In this document: positions 8,832 to 17,113 of the stretch, piece by piece
How the letters are laid out: the number at the start of each line of letters is the position of its first letter
How positions within the stretch are numbered: the first letter of the stretch is position 1
DNA from: an uncultured Bacteroidota bacterium
Lineage (GTDB): Bacteria > Bacteroidota > Bacteroidia > 2-12-FULL-35-15
Reading direction: 5' to 3'
Length of the DNA stretch: 64,000 nucleotides
NCBI GenBank assembly: GCA_903847205.1
Contig: CAINDA010000002.1
Span: 46,356 to 110,355, forward strand
Notes under the pieces: model-generated
What the model was told of the DNA's origin: nothing
The model's input: only the letters and a program-made list of their open reading frames with translations
Databases searched by the model: none
Made by a program: the position numbers and the translations under genes

Positions 8832-10199
8832 TTACTTCAATTTCGTATACGAAATATTTAGTTTCATTTTGTAAGCGTTGCTGTTACCGCCTCCGCCCCC
8901 TCCGATTACTGCCCTGTTCGCATATAAAGCACCGCTCGACGGAAGTAAATTCAGACCATTATTTTTTAATTTGCCTGAGACAACCTGCTGAATATACCTT
9001 GCAATGTTAAAGCGGTATTCCAACGTGGAAGCATTGTAAGCTCCTCCAAAATAATTAGGGCCTTCGCCGGCATCAGGCAAAGCGTAGTTTGTACCGTCAT
9101 CATTAATACCAAACAATACCAAGGCCGGCGGGGCAGCAAAAGTATCGAGCTGGTAAACAGGATCAGGAATAATTTTAATTACAAGCTCCGCCTTATCAAT
9201 CGCCGAAGCTCCTGAATTTGCACTGTTCAATAGATATGGCATTTCAATTTTTGTTTTAACACCGGACATTGACTGAACAAATAAAATGTTGTTTTGAGCT
9301 GGAGGTGCCTGACTTAATTGAGCAGCCAGACTGCTATTAATGCCGGACGCATAATCATGGCTGAAGTGCGAAAAGCGCGTAGTACCAGTCAGGCTCAAAT
9401 CATATTGAAGTGAATCATTATAATACAATGTAAGTTTCGACTGTGAATCAGCTAATTTAAAATGAAGAATATTGCCGTCACCTGCACCAAGTGAGGCAGT
9501 GTTTTCAGTAGTAATATAAAAACCCTTCATAAAAGTTTGAAAAGCAGTATTGTCCGCTAAATTAGCGCTGCCCTGGTTATTTAGGATTGTTTGTCCGAAA
9601 TTAACATCAATGGGAATTCTAAGCTGGGGTGCCAGGGGCTGATTATGAATTATAAAATGTTTGAGAGGCTGGGGAATAAATCCATAATTATTTGCCAGAT
9701 CAACATACGATCTGCTGATTGTATTGCCCGAAAAATAACTGTTCAGGCTGCTCAGGCCGCCCAATAATTGGTAAACATTTACTTTTTGCGGCACCCTCAG
9801 CCTTTTTCCATAATAATACGTGGTATCATAAACGAGTGATAAAACTACTGAATCAATTATCGGCTGTGAAACGCTGAAAATAGGGGCATTGGTTGTTAAG
9901 CGCAATTGGGTGTATAAGGAAGAGGAGGTTTTGCCAAAAACAGGGTCAATATAAGTTCCTAATAAAGCGTCACCAGTATAAATCAGCATTTCGTCAGTTC
10001 GCAGCGAATCAATTTTTACCGTTTTTGTAATTAAAGTTGCTGTATCAATGTAATTGACATGTAACAGATCGTTTGAAGGCTGCACCTTTAAACCTATAAC
10101 ACTTGATTTATCGCATGAAGCGAGGCTGAACAAAAGTACTGCCGGTACTATTAAAAAAAAATTTGCCCAGACTGCCCCGGGCAAATTTTTTATTTTCAT
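8832..10199 (-). CDS. DUF4270 family lipoprotein
   Basis: A predicted outer-membrane or periplasmic lipoprotein of unknown role that is common in Bacteroidota. From the chosen start (MKIKNLPG) the signal segment ends in a lipobox, SLASC, which places the lipidated Cys near residue 29. The mature part begins with features usual in this family: VIGLKVQPSNDLLHVNYIDTA, a DSLRTDEMLIY stretch, and GTYIDPVFGKTSSSLYTQL. An in-frame ATG 60 bases further upstream would add a non-signal extension and is less likely. It lies between the GT5-like gene and glmS, a gene order I recall from other Bacteroidota. A terminator-like hairpin falls within its first codons. Confidence 0.85.
   Translation of the reverse strand: MKIKNLPGAVWANFFLIVPAVLLFSLASCDKSSVIGLKVQPSNDLLHVNYIDTATLITKTVKIDSLRTDEMLIYTGDALLGTYIDPVFGKTSSSLYTQLRLTTNAPIFSVSQPIIDSVVLSLVYDTTYYYGKRLRVPQKVNVYQLLGGLSSLNSYFSGNTISRSYVDLANNYGFIPQPLKHFIIHNQPLAPQLRIPIDVNFGQTILNNQGSANLADNTAFQTFMKGFYITTENTASLGAGDGNILHFKLADSQSKLTLYYNDSLQYDLSLTGTTRFSHFSHDYASGINSSLAAQLSQAPPAQNNILFVQSMSGVKTKIEMPYLLNSANSGASAIDKAELVIKIIPDPVYQLDTFAAPPALVLFGINDDGTNYALPDAGEGPNYFGGAYNASTLEYRFNIARYIQQVVSGKLKNNGLNLLPSSGALYANRAVIGGGGGGNSNAYKMKLNISYTKLK
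10153..10188 (-). promoter_or_regulatory. Terminator-like hairpin inside the first codons of the DUF4270 gene
   Basis: Read on the minus strand, AAATTTGCCC, a 10-base loop and GGGCAAATTT form a perfect 10-bp stem followed by further T, as in an intrinsic terminator. It lies within codons 4 to 18 or so, and codes for part of the signal peptide. It could attenuate the downstream genes or be a by-product of coding. Confidence 0.4.
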
Positions 10200-10314
10200 T
10201 TTATTACGCTGCACCATAAAAATAATTCGTGTAAAATCTGCCAATTGGAATATCCGCAATAACAGCAGTTCTTTTTATTTGTTCATACTCTTTAAATTTA
10301 CTCTCAAAGTCCTG

Positions 10315-11142
10315 TTAAACAAGTACCTCAGCCTCTTCAAGTATATTATCATAAAATTCAGAGTAGGCTGCAACGTACTCATCACCGGCAATATAATCCA
10401 GACATGGTTTTCCCGATTTTCTGATATACTTCTCAATATCTGAATTAATTTTCGGGCTGGCTTTAATAACGCCATCGGCCAAATCAATAGCAAGTTTGCT
10501 GACGTTCACAAAAGTAGGATTTTTATATAACTCAACATCGGATTTTTCAACTCCTTCGAACAATACTTTTTTAGAAAAATCTTTGTGAAGAGGAGTTGTA
10601 AACTCATCGTCATAAATCGAATAAACAATTTTAGTATCTCTGAATAAAGGATTGTCTTTAAAGGATTTTTTCAAATATAAAGCCGTTAAACTTGTCATCC
10701 AGCCATGCAGATGAACGATATCAGGCGACCAGCCTAATTTATTAACTGTCTCAATCACCCCGCGGCAAAAGAAAATTGCTCGTTCGTCATTGTCTGCAAA
10801 ATGTTCCCCTTTTTTATCAGTTAAAACATGTTTCCTTTCAAAATACTCCTGATTATCAATAAAATAAACCTGCATCCGGGCCGACTGAATAGAAGCTACT
10901 TTAATGATCAGCTGATGGTCAGAATCGTCAATAATCAAATTCATACCTGATAAGCGAATTACCTCATGCAGCTGATTGCGTCTTTCATTTATGCATCCAT
11001 ATTTGGGCATAAAGGTTCTGATCTCTTTCCCCCGCTCTTGAATCCCCTGTGGTAACCTGCGTCCGATTGTACCCATCGGAGTTTCATCTAAATAAGGGGT
11101 AACTTCTTGTGATACAAACAGAACTCTCGCTTTCTTCTTCAT
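10315..11142 (-). CDS. GT5-like starch/glycogen synthase catalytic-domain protein (short form)
   Basis: The 275-residue protein resembles only the N-terminal Rossmann half of glycogen synthase. It shows the opening RVLFVSQEVTPY, then MGTIGRRLPQGIQERGKEIRTFMP, and later PDIVHLHGWMTSL, equivalent to the region around the acceptor site in GlgA. The C-terminal nucleotide-sugar-binding half is absent, and the usual KxGG motif at the N terminus appears as TPMGTIG. A real glycogen synthase is about 480 residues, so catalysis is doubtful. Such short forms are widespread in Bacteroidota and usually lie next to panC, as here. It is read divergently from panC and is followed after 115 bases by the DUF4270 gene. 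Confidence 0.8.
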   Translation of the reverse strand: MKKKARVLFVSQEVTPYLDETPMGTIGRRLPQGIQERGKEIRTFMPKYGCINERRNQLHEVIRLSGMNLIIDDSDHQLIIKVASIQSARMQVYFIDNQEYFERKHVLTDKKGEHFADNDERAIFFCRGVIETVNKLGWSPDIVHLHGWMTSLTALYLKKSFKDNPLFRDTKIVYSIYDDEFTTPLHKDFSKKVLFEGVEKSDVELYKNPTFVNVSKLAIDLADGVIKASPKINSDIEKYIRKSGKPCLDYIAGDEYVAAYSEFYDNILEEAEVLV

Positions 11143-11178
11143 ATGGTTGAATTAAGGTTAGATTGTTAAAAAGTAATA

Positions 11179-11209
11179 CAAAAGTAATGAAAAATTTTCG
11201 TTATTTCAA
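11179..11209 (-). promoter_or_regulatory. Promoter of the GT5-like gene
   Basis: On the minus strand TTG (11209-11207), a 20-base spacer and TACTTTTG (11186-11179) fit the Bacteroidota consensus exactly. Transcription would start near 11173, about 30 bases before the ATG. Confidence 0.6.
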
Positions 11210-11295
11210 AGTATTAATATTAGATTTGCCTCCTCTTTTGCCAAAAAGTTTCCATTGATATTGATATTGCTGCCTTTCAACAATTTTTTCGTCCA

Positions 11296-12180
11296 ATGAT
11301 TATTTTTAATTCTGGAGCACAGCTGAAATTATATTTGAAAAATCTGCAGAATCAGCAGAAAAGTCTTGGTTTTGTGCCAACTATGGGGGCATTGCACCGA
11401 GGGCACATTTCTTTGATAGAGGCTGCCAGGGCGCAATGCGAACCTGTTGTTTGCAGTATATTTGTAAATCCTACACAGTTTAATGACTTAAGCGATTTAC
11501 AAAACTATCCCCGCACTTTTGAAGCTGACTGTCAAATGCTTGAATCTGCAGGCTGCGATGTTGTTTTTGCCCCTGCTGTATCAGAAATGTATTCTGCAAA
11601 GGAGCTTGAGCTTAAAAGACTGGCTGTTGAAGATAAAAGCTGGGCTGAAGGCAGAACTGTGGATTTCGGGGTATTGGCTGAAGTGATGGAAGGGGCTCAT
11701 CGTCCCGGCCATTTTAACGGCGTAGCCCAGGTAGTAAGCAAACTATTCAGAATTATAGAGGCAGATAAGGCGTATTTCGGGCAGAAAGATTTTCAGCAGC
11801 TGGCAATTATACGAAGTATGGTAAAACAATTAGGGATGCCTGTTGAAATTATTGCCTGCCCTATTGTAAGGGAAGCAAACGGCTTGGCAATGAGCTCACG
11901 GAATGAAAGATTAACTGCTGAAGAACGAAATATTGCATCTTTGATTTCAAAAACCCTGTTTAAAGTAAAAGAATTAAAAACATCTCAAACCATTGCGGAT
12001 TTAAAAGCGATTGCTGCCGAAGAAATAAAAACAGAACCGAAAATACAGCTTGAATATTTTGAAATCTCCGATACCGAAACGCTGCAGCCGATTGCAGATT
12101 ACAGCCAAAATAAAAATGCTGTTGCCTGTATTGCAGTTAAATTAGGCAGCGTGAGGTTAATAGATAATGTTGTTTTTTAA
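11296..12180 (+). CDS. panC: Pantothenate synthetase
   Basis: Joins pantoate and beta-alanine with ATP to give pantothenate, the precursor of coenzyme A. The nucleotidyltransferase motif LHRGH is at residues 33-37 within VPTMGALHRGHISL. FVNPTQF, VVSKLFRI, YFGQKDFQQ and the AMSSRNERL signature are present. Length, 294 residues, is slightly above the usual 280. A TAGATTTG -7 box at 11221-11228 lies 67 bases before the ATG, though a TTG at the right distance is missing. It is divergent from the GT5-like gene. The coaD gene further along acts later in the same pathway but is not linked. Confidence 0.96.
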   Translation: MIIFNSGAQLKLYLKNLQNQQKSLGFVPTMGALHRGHISLIEAARAQCEPVVCSIFVNPTQFNDLSDLQNYPRTFEADCQMLESAGCDVVFAPAVSEMYSAKELELKRLAVEDKSWAEGRTVDFGVLAEVMEGAHRPGHFNGVAQVVSKLFRIIEADKAYFGQKDFQQLAIIRSMVKQLGMPVEIIACPIVREANGLAMSSRNERLTAEERNIASLISKTLFKVKELKTSQTIADLKAIAAEEIKTEPKIQLEYFEISDTETLQPIADYSQNKNAVACIAVKLGSVRLIDNVVF

Positions 12181-12489
12181 TTCCCTATTCCGAAAAATTC
12201 TCATTTCATATTTAATTCCCTCCTTTACTTTTGAAAAAATGTTTTGAGTTATTTAAGGACGGCTTCCCTGAAGTTCGTCAGGAATAATTTTTAAGCAGCA
12301 ATTACGTGTTAGTAATTTTCTTCTCTACTCATAAATCCGGTGTAAGCATTAGTTAATTTCGCAATTTGGAAATTACTATATAATTTCAAAAGAAGGGAAT
12401 CACTGCAAAAACAGTATTTTTTCCGAAATTCCGTTTCGTTAATGCTGGTGGGCTCTTCTGCGATACATTTTAATTAAATAATAAATTTC
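12181..12489. other. Intergenic region after panC
   Basis: No gene is seen. A short hairpin CCTGA-AGTTCG-TCAGG followed by AATAATTTTT (about 12268-12293) may end panC transcription. The rest shows no clear structure. Confidence 0.4.
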
Positions 12490-12514
12490 GAGTCATGAAT
12501 CATACTCATGACTC
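12490..12514. promoter_or_regulatory. Perfect palindrome at the start of the DUF3352-like gene
   Basis: GAGTCATGA and TCATGACTC are exact 9-bp inverted arms around ATCATAC. A -7-like TAAATTTC box ends just before it, so it would fall at the transcription start. The first possible ATG of the gene lies inside the left arm. Confidence 0.5.
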
Positions 12515-12521
12515 TAAAAAA

Positions 12522-15269
12522 ATGTGGAAAAAAATAATATTAGTAATTGTTATTTCGGCGTTTATTGCTGCAGGCGGGATATATTGGTATAGTTATACTA
12601 GAGAGTTAAGGATACCTGTAAGTGATGCCATTAATGCAATTCCCAGCAATGCGTCCATTATTTTTGAAAGCAGGCAGTCAAAAAACACATGGAAAAAATT
12701 ATCTGAGACCTCGCTCATGTGGAAAGAGATGCTGGGAACAGCTGCCTTTTCAAAACTTGATATCCAGGCCCGTTATATTGATTCGCTGCTTAAATTAAAT
12801 CCGGCCGTATCACAGCTGCTGGATAATCGCTCTTTATTTATTTCGGCACATGTATCCGGTGCTGCTACATTCGATTTTTTATTTATTTACAGTTTACCCG
12901 ATTTACGTCATCAACCCAGCGTTGAAGAGTTTATAAAAATGGTAAACAATAATTCAGAACCTGCTCACCGCAATTATGGAGGAGAAGATATCCGCACAAT
13001 ACACCCTCAAAATAAGGATTCATTAAGTTTTGCATTTTTAAACGGCATTTTAATGATGAGCGGCAAACAAAATTTAGTTGAAGATGCCATCCGGCAGATA
13101 AAATCAGGCATTTCACTGGCCAATGATAAAAACTTCAGCAAAGTTATAAATACTGCAGGCAAAAATGTTGACGCGAATGTATATGTTAATTATAAAAATT
13201 TACCAGGTATCCTGAATAATTTTATTTCTCCGAACCTGAAAAAAGATATTAATTCACTGGCTGATTTTGCCGACTTCTCAGGCTGGGATATTGCCATAAA
13301 ACCCAATGCCTTGATGTTAGGCGGCTTCACACAGGCCAATGATTCGGCAGCAAATTTTTTAAATTTATTCAGCCGGCAAAAGCCTCAGGGAATTGAACTA
13401 ACAAGAGTGATCCCTTCGAAAACAGCATTGCTGCTGTTTTTTGGAATAAGCAATATGAAAGGCTTTCAACACGATTATAAGAATTATTTAAGTGCGATTC
13501 TGCAGGGCAGAAGGCAAAACTACGAACAGTATATGGAGGAAATAAACTCCAAATACCGCATTAATATTGAACGTTCTATGATTGATTGGATGAGCAGCGA
13601 AATAGCTCTTGTAATTACCGAGGCTTCATCAAGCGATTTAACTAATAATTCTTATGCTGTTATTCATTCAAATAATATTGATGATGCGGTGAGTACCCTT
13701 AATGCTTTATCAGACACGGTAAACATCAGGAACAAGAAAAGGGCTTCCCTTAAAAGCTATCGAAACCATGCGGTTAACTGTTTAAATTTACCCAGACTCC
13801 TCCCGGAACTTCTCGGCTGGCAATTCAGCAGAATAACCAACAATTATTTTACCGCTGCCGGTGATTATATTGTTTTTGCCAACAGCGAAGAAGCAATCCA
13901 AAATTTTATCAACGACTTCGAAAACAATAAAACATTAGCAGGTGATAAAAACTACAAAACTTTTTCAGAAAATATTTCTTCAGAAGCCAATGTATATATA
14001 TATTCTTCAATAGCCCGATCACCCAATATATACAGTGCTTTTACGGATGAACCTTCCGCAAAAAACATTGAAAATAGTTTGGAGCTGTTTCATAAATTCG
14101 AAGGAATTGGAATTCAGTTTACGGCCAATAATAAATTATTTTACAGCTCTGTTTACTTAAAATTTAATCCAAAATATAATCTGGAAGGCGGTACATTGTG
14201 GGAAACCAAATTGGATACTTCTGTCAGCTCGAAACCATGCCTGGTAATAAATCACCTTACAAAAACCAAAGAAACGGCTGTTCAGGACGATGCTGATAAA
14301 TTATATTTAATAGGCAGCACCGGAAAAATTATATGGACAAAACAACTGCCTGAAAAAATAATCAGTGATGTGCAGCAAGTTGATATTTTAAAAAACGGCA
14401 AATTGCAGATGCTGTTCAACACGCGTTCTGCCATATATATGCTGGATAGAAATGGAAAAGATGTAAAAGGCTTTCCTATTGAATTAAAATCTAATGCAGC
14501 CAATGCAATATCAGTATTTGATTATGAAAAGAACCATGATTACCGAATTTTTGCTGCCTGCGAAAACAAAAAAATATACTGTTTCAAGCCGACCGGCGAG
14601 GAGGTTAAGAACTTTAAGTTTGATAAAACAAACAGCGTTGTAAAACTGCCGATTCAATATTTTTCGGTTGATGACAAAGATTATTTATGTGCTGTAGATG
14701 TGAAAGGGAAAATATATATTTTCAACAGACAGGGAGAAACGCGCATTAAAGTAAAAGAGGATTTAGGAAGCTGTATCCGCAATTTTTATATCGAAACCGG
14801 CAAAAATCTTAACAGCACAATTATCATTGCTGCTGATACTTTAGGCAAAATTGCTAAAGTAAATCTTGGCGGGGGCAAAGAAAGTTTTACCATCAAGGAT
14901 TTTGAAACGGCTGCTTTTTTTGATTATCAGGACATCAATAATGATAAGAACAAAGAGTATATTTTTCTATGCAATAAAGAGCTGCAGGTTTTTTCTCAGG
15001 ACAAAGCATTATTATTCAAATATGAATTTAACGAGCCTATAAAACAAGCGCCGCTGTTTTTTACTTTCCCTGACAGCACTCAAAAAATCGGTGTTGTCTC
15101 CGAAGCTTCGAACGAACTTTATTTAATAAATGCAGACGGCTCGCTGTACAAAGGATTCCCGCTGCAGGGGAAAACCCTTTTCACTATAGGCGATATGAAC
15201 AATGAAGGCAGGTATAATCTTATCACAGGAAGCTCTGATAACAGTATTTATAATTATCAGCTTGAATAA
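12522..15269 (+). CDS. Membrane-anchored DUF3352-like protein with C-terminal beta-propeller
   Basis: Function unknown. The N terminus (MWKKIILVIVISAFIAAGG) is a single membrane anchor, with the bulk outside the membrane. Residues about 30-560 resemble DUF3352 proteins: AINAIPSNASIIFESRQSKN near the start and repeated segments scoring substrate-like features (DAVSTLNALSD, YIVFANSEEAIQNFI). Residues about 590-915 look like a beta-propeller with repeated LYLIGSTGKIIW, IYMLDRNGK, IYCFKPTGEE and IYIFNRQGE blades. The ATG 27 bases upstream is also in frame but lies in a palindrome, while this start follows a run of A. It sits alone before two other envelope genes. Confidence 0.7.
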   Translation: MWKKIILVIVISAFIAAGGIYWYSYTRELRIPVSDAINAIPSNASIIFESRQSKNTWKKLSETSLMWKEMLGTAAFSKLDIQARYIDSLLKLNPAVSQLLDNRSLFISAHVSGAATFDFLFIYSLPDLRHQPSVEEFIKMVNNNSEPAHRNYGGEDIRTIHPQNKDSLSFAFLNGILMMSGKQNLVEDAIRQIKSGISLANDKNFSKVINTAGKNVDANVYVNYKNLPGILNNFISPNLKKDINSLADFADFSGWDIAIKPNALMLGGFTQANDSAANFLNLFSRQKPQGIELTRVIPSKTALLLFFGISNMKGFQHDYKNYLSAILQGRRQNYEQYMEEINSKYRINIERSMIDWMSSEIALVITEASSSDLTNNSYAVIHSNNIDDAVSTLNALSDTVNIRNKKRASLKSYRNHAVNCLNLPRLLPELLGWQFSRITNNYFTAAGDYIVFANSEEAIQNFINDFENNKTLAGDKNYKTFSENISSEANVYIYSSIARSPNIYSAFTDEPSAKNIENSLELFHKFEGIGIQFTANNKLFYSSVYLKFNPKYNLEGGTLWETKLDTSVSSKPCLVINHLTKTKETAVQDDADKLYLIGSTGKIIWTKQLPEKIISDVQQVDILKNGKLQMLFNTRSAIYMLDRNGKDVKGFPIELKSNAANAISVFDYEKNHDYRIFAACENKKIYCFKPTGEEVKNFKFDKTNSVVKLPIQYFSVDDKDYLCAVDVKGKIYIFNRQGETRIKVKEDLGSCIRNFYIETGKNLNSTIIIAADTLGKIAKVNLGGGKESFTIKDFETAAFFDYQDINNDKNKEYIFLCNKELQVFSQDKALLFKYEFNEPIKQAPLFFTFPDSTQKIGVVSEASNELYLINADGSLYKGFPLQGKTLFTIGDMNNEGRYNLITGSSDNSIYNYQLE

Positions 15270-15349
15270 CCTGCCGCTATAAAATTAGTTTACCCTCCAT
15301 TTCCTGAAACTTAAAAAATTAAAAATAATTCATCTGTCAAATTATCAAA

Positions 15350-15382
15350 TTGGTACTGTATCAAATTGATTTTGTATTTTCG
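15350..15382 (+). promoter_or_regulatory. Promoter of the lipoprotein/OmpA gene pair
   Basis: TTG at 15350-15352, a 22-base spacer and TATTTTCG at 15375-15382, one mismatch from TAnnTTTG. The predicted start of transcription is about 18 bases before the ATG. Confidence 0.5.
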
Positions 15383-15404
15383 CAATGAATAAAAAAACAA
15401 CCTA

Positions 15405-17057
15405 ATGAAAATGAAAAATGTCAAAAAATTGACGCCCCAATTTGGTATTATACTTCTTTCAGCGATAATGATTTCTGCAGTGCAATCATGTATTAAGGAT
15501 AATTTCGACCTCAACAAACTAACAAAAATTGATTACAGCCCTAACCTTGCTGTTCCATTGATTTATTCTTCGCTTACAATAAGCGACCTCCTTAATAAAG
15601 GCGGATCGCAGGTTGTATCTGTAGATGCAAATAATTTCTGTTCAATAATTTACCGGAGTAATTTATTTTCACTTAAAGCATCAGATGTAATAACGCTCCC
15701 TAACCAAACGGTTCCGCCATTTTCAACACCACTTAATACAGGGCCGAATCCAGCAGGATTTACTTTTACACAGTCCCTTCCCCCGCAGATTGTTGCTTTT
15801 AATACTGGTACAAACGGTCCATTAATAGATTCAATAAAGTTTAAAACCGGAAGTCTTGATATAACCATTAATTCCGACATTAATGATAATGGAAGCATTG
15901 TGATACAAATTCCAAGTGCAAAGAAAAATGGTGTTGCTTTTTCCAAAACAATTTTATTAACTTATACCGGCACCCTTCCGGTAACAGCTGTTACTACGGT
16001 TGATCTTGCTGGCTATACTTTTGATATGACAGTCGGGGGAACAGCTTCAAATCAATTCACAGTAAATTCTACCATCACCCTTACAGGCTCCGGCACACCT
16101 ATTACGCCTACGGATAATATATCAGTTTCACAGTCTTTAAATAGTATAAGTTTTGCGAAAATTTACGGCGATATCGGTCAGCAGTCTTTAACACCGGCAG
16201 GGACAGACTCTGTACAGCTTTCTATTTTTAAAAGTGCTTTAGGAACAGGATCCTTTACATTGGTTGATCCGAGAATAAAATTGATTATCTCCAACTCATA
16301 CGGCGTACCAATTAATGCAGGCGTTAATCCTTTTTACGGATACACGCCGGGACAGCCAGATATTCCGGTTACCTATACCGGTGTTCCTAATTATGTAGCG
16401 CAACTCCCAATCCACAGCCCTGGATTTAATCAGATAGGCCAGGTTCTAACAGATTCTTTTACATTAAATAATACCAACAGCAACATTGCGACTATTGTTA
16501 ATCATACTCCGAAATACTTAATATATAAAATAAATTCACAGACAAACCCGACTCCGGCTAACCATCAAAATTTTGTTTTAGACACCAGCCGTTTTAGAGT
16601 TGATATGGAAGTTAATCTGCCATTATACGGAACTGCTCAAAATTTCACGCTTCAGGATACGCTTCCATTTACAATGCAGCAGACGCTTACGAATGATGTA
16701 GAATCTATTTTATTCAGAACCTATAATTCAAACGGTTTTCCTTTTGATGTTAATCTGCAGGTTTATTTTACCGATAGTGTTTACACTAAACTTGATTCAT
16801 TGGTAACTCCAGCGCAGTCAATTTTAAAATCCGGTGTTGTTACCTCAGGTATAGTAACCTCGCCTACTGCAACAAATTATGATGCTGTTGTTGTAAAATC
16901 GCGGCTGGCACATTTGAAAAACACCAAGCACATATTGATAAAGGCTGTTGCCAATACTACAAGCACTGGCGGCGTTTATCAGAATGTGAAAATATATACT
17001 TACTATAAAATAGATTTCAAGCTCGGCCTGCAGATACAAGTCAAGACTAAAATATAG
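15405..17057 (+). CDS. Hypothetical lipoprotein, beta-rich
   Basis: I do not recognise a named family. A lipoprotein signal peptide ends in SAVQSC, with the lipidated Cys near residue 29, followed by IKDNFDLNKLTKIDYSPNLA. That opening is a pattern I associate with large Bacteroidota surface lipoproteins. The remainder is rich in Thr, Asn and Ser and in short beta-strand-like segments, with no enzyme motif. The gene is followed 57 bases later by the OmpA gene on the same strand, and no terminator separates them, so the two may share a transcript and an envelope role. Confidence 0.7.
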   Translation: MKMKNVKKLTPQFGIILLSAIMISAVQSCIKDNFDLNKLTKIDYSPNLAVPLIYSSLTISDLLNKGGSQVVSVDANNFCSIIYRSNLFSLKASDVITLPNQTVPPFSTPLNTGPNPAGFTFTQSLPPQIVAFNTGTNGPLIDSIKFKTGSLDITINSDINDNGSIVIQIPSAKKNGVAFSKTILLTYTGTLPVTAVTTVDLAGYTFDMTVGGTASNQFTVNSTITLTGSGTPITPTDNISVSQSLNSISFAKIYGDIGQQSLTPAGTDSVQLSIFKSALGTGSFTLVDPRIKLIISNSYGVPINAGVNPFYGYTPGQPDIPVTYTGVPNYVAQLPIHSPGFNQIGQVLTDSFTLNNTNSNIATIVNHTPKYLIYKINSQTNPTPANHQNFVLDTSRFRVDMEVNLPLYGTAQNFTLQDTLPFTMQQTLTNDVESILFRTYNSNGFPFDVNLQVYFTDSVYTKLDSLVTPAQSILKSGVVTSGIVTSPTATNYDAVVVKSRLAHLKNTKHILIKAVANTTSTGGVYQNVKIYTYYKIDFKLGLQIQVKTKI

Positions 17058-17113
17058 AGAAATCCCTCTCTTAAAGTAAGATATAGTGTACAATTAAAAC
17101 ATTAAAATTATCC

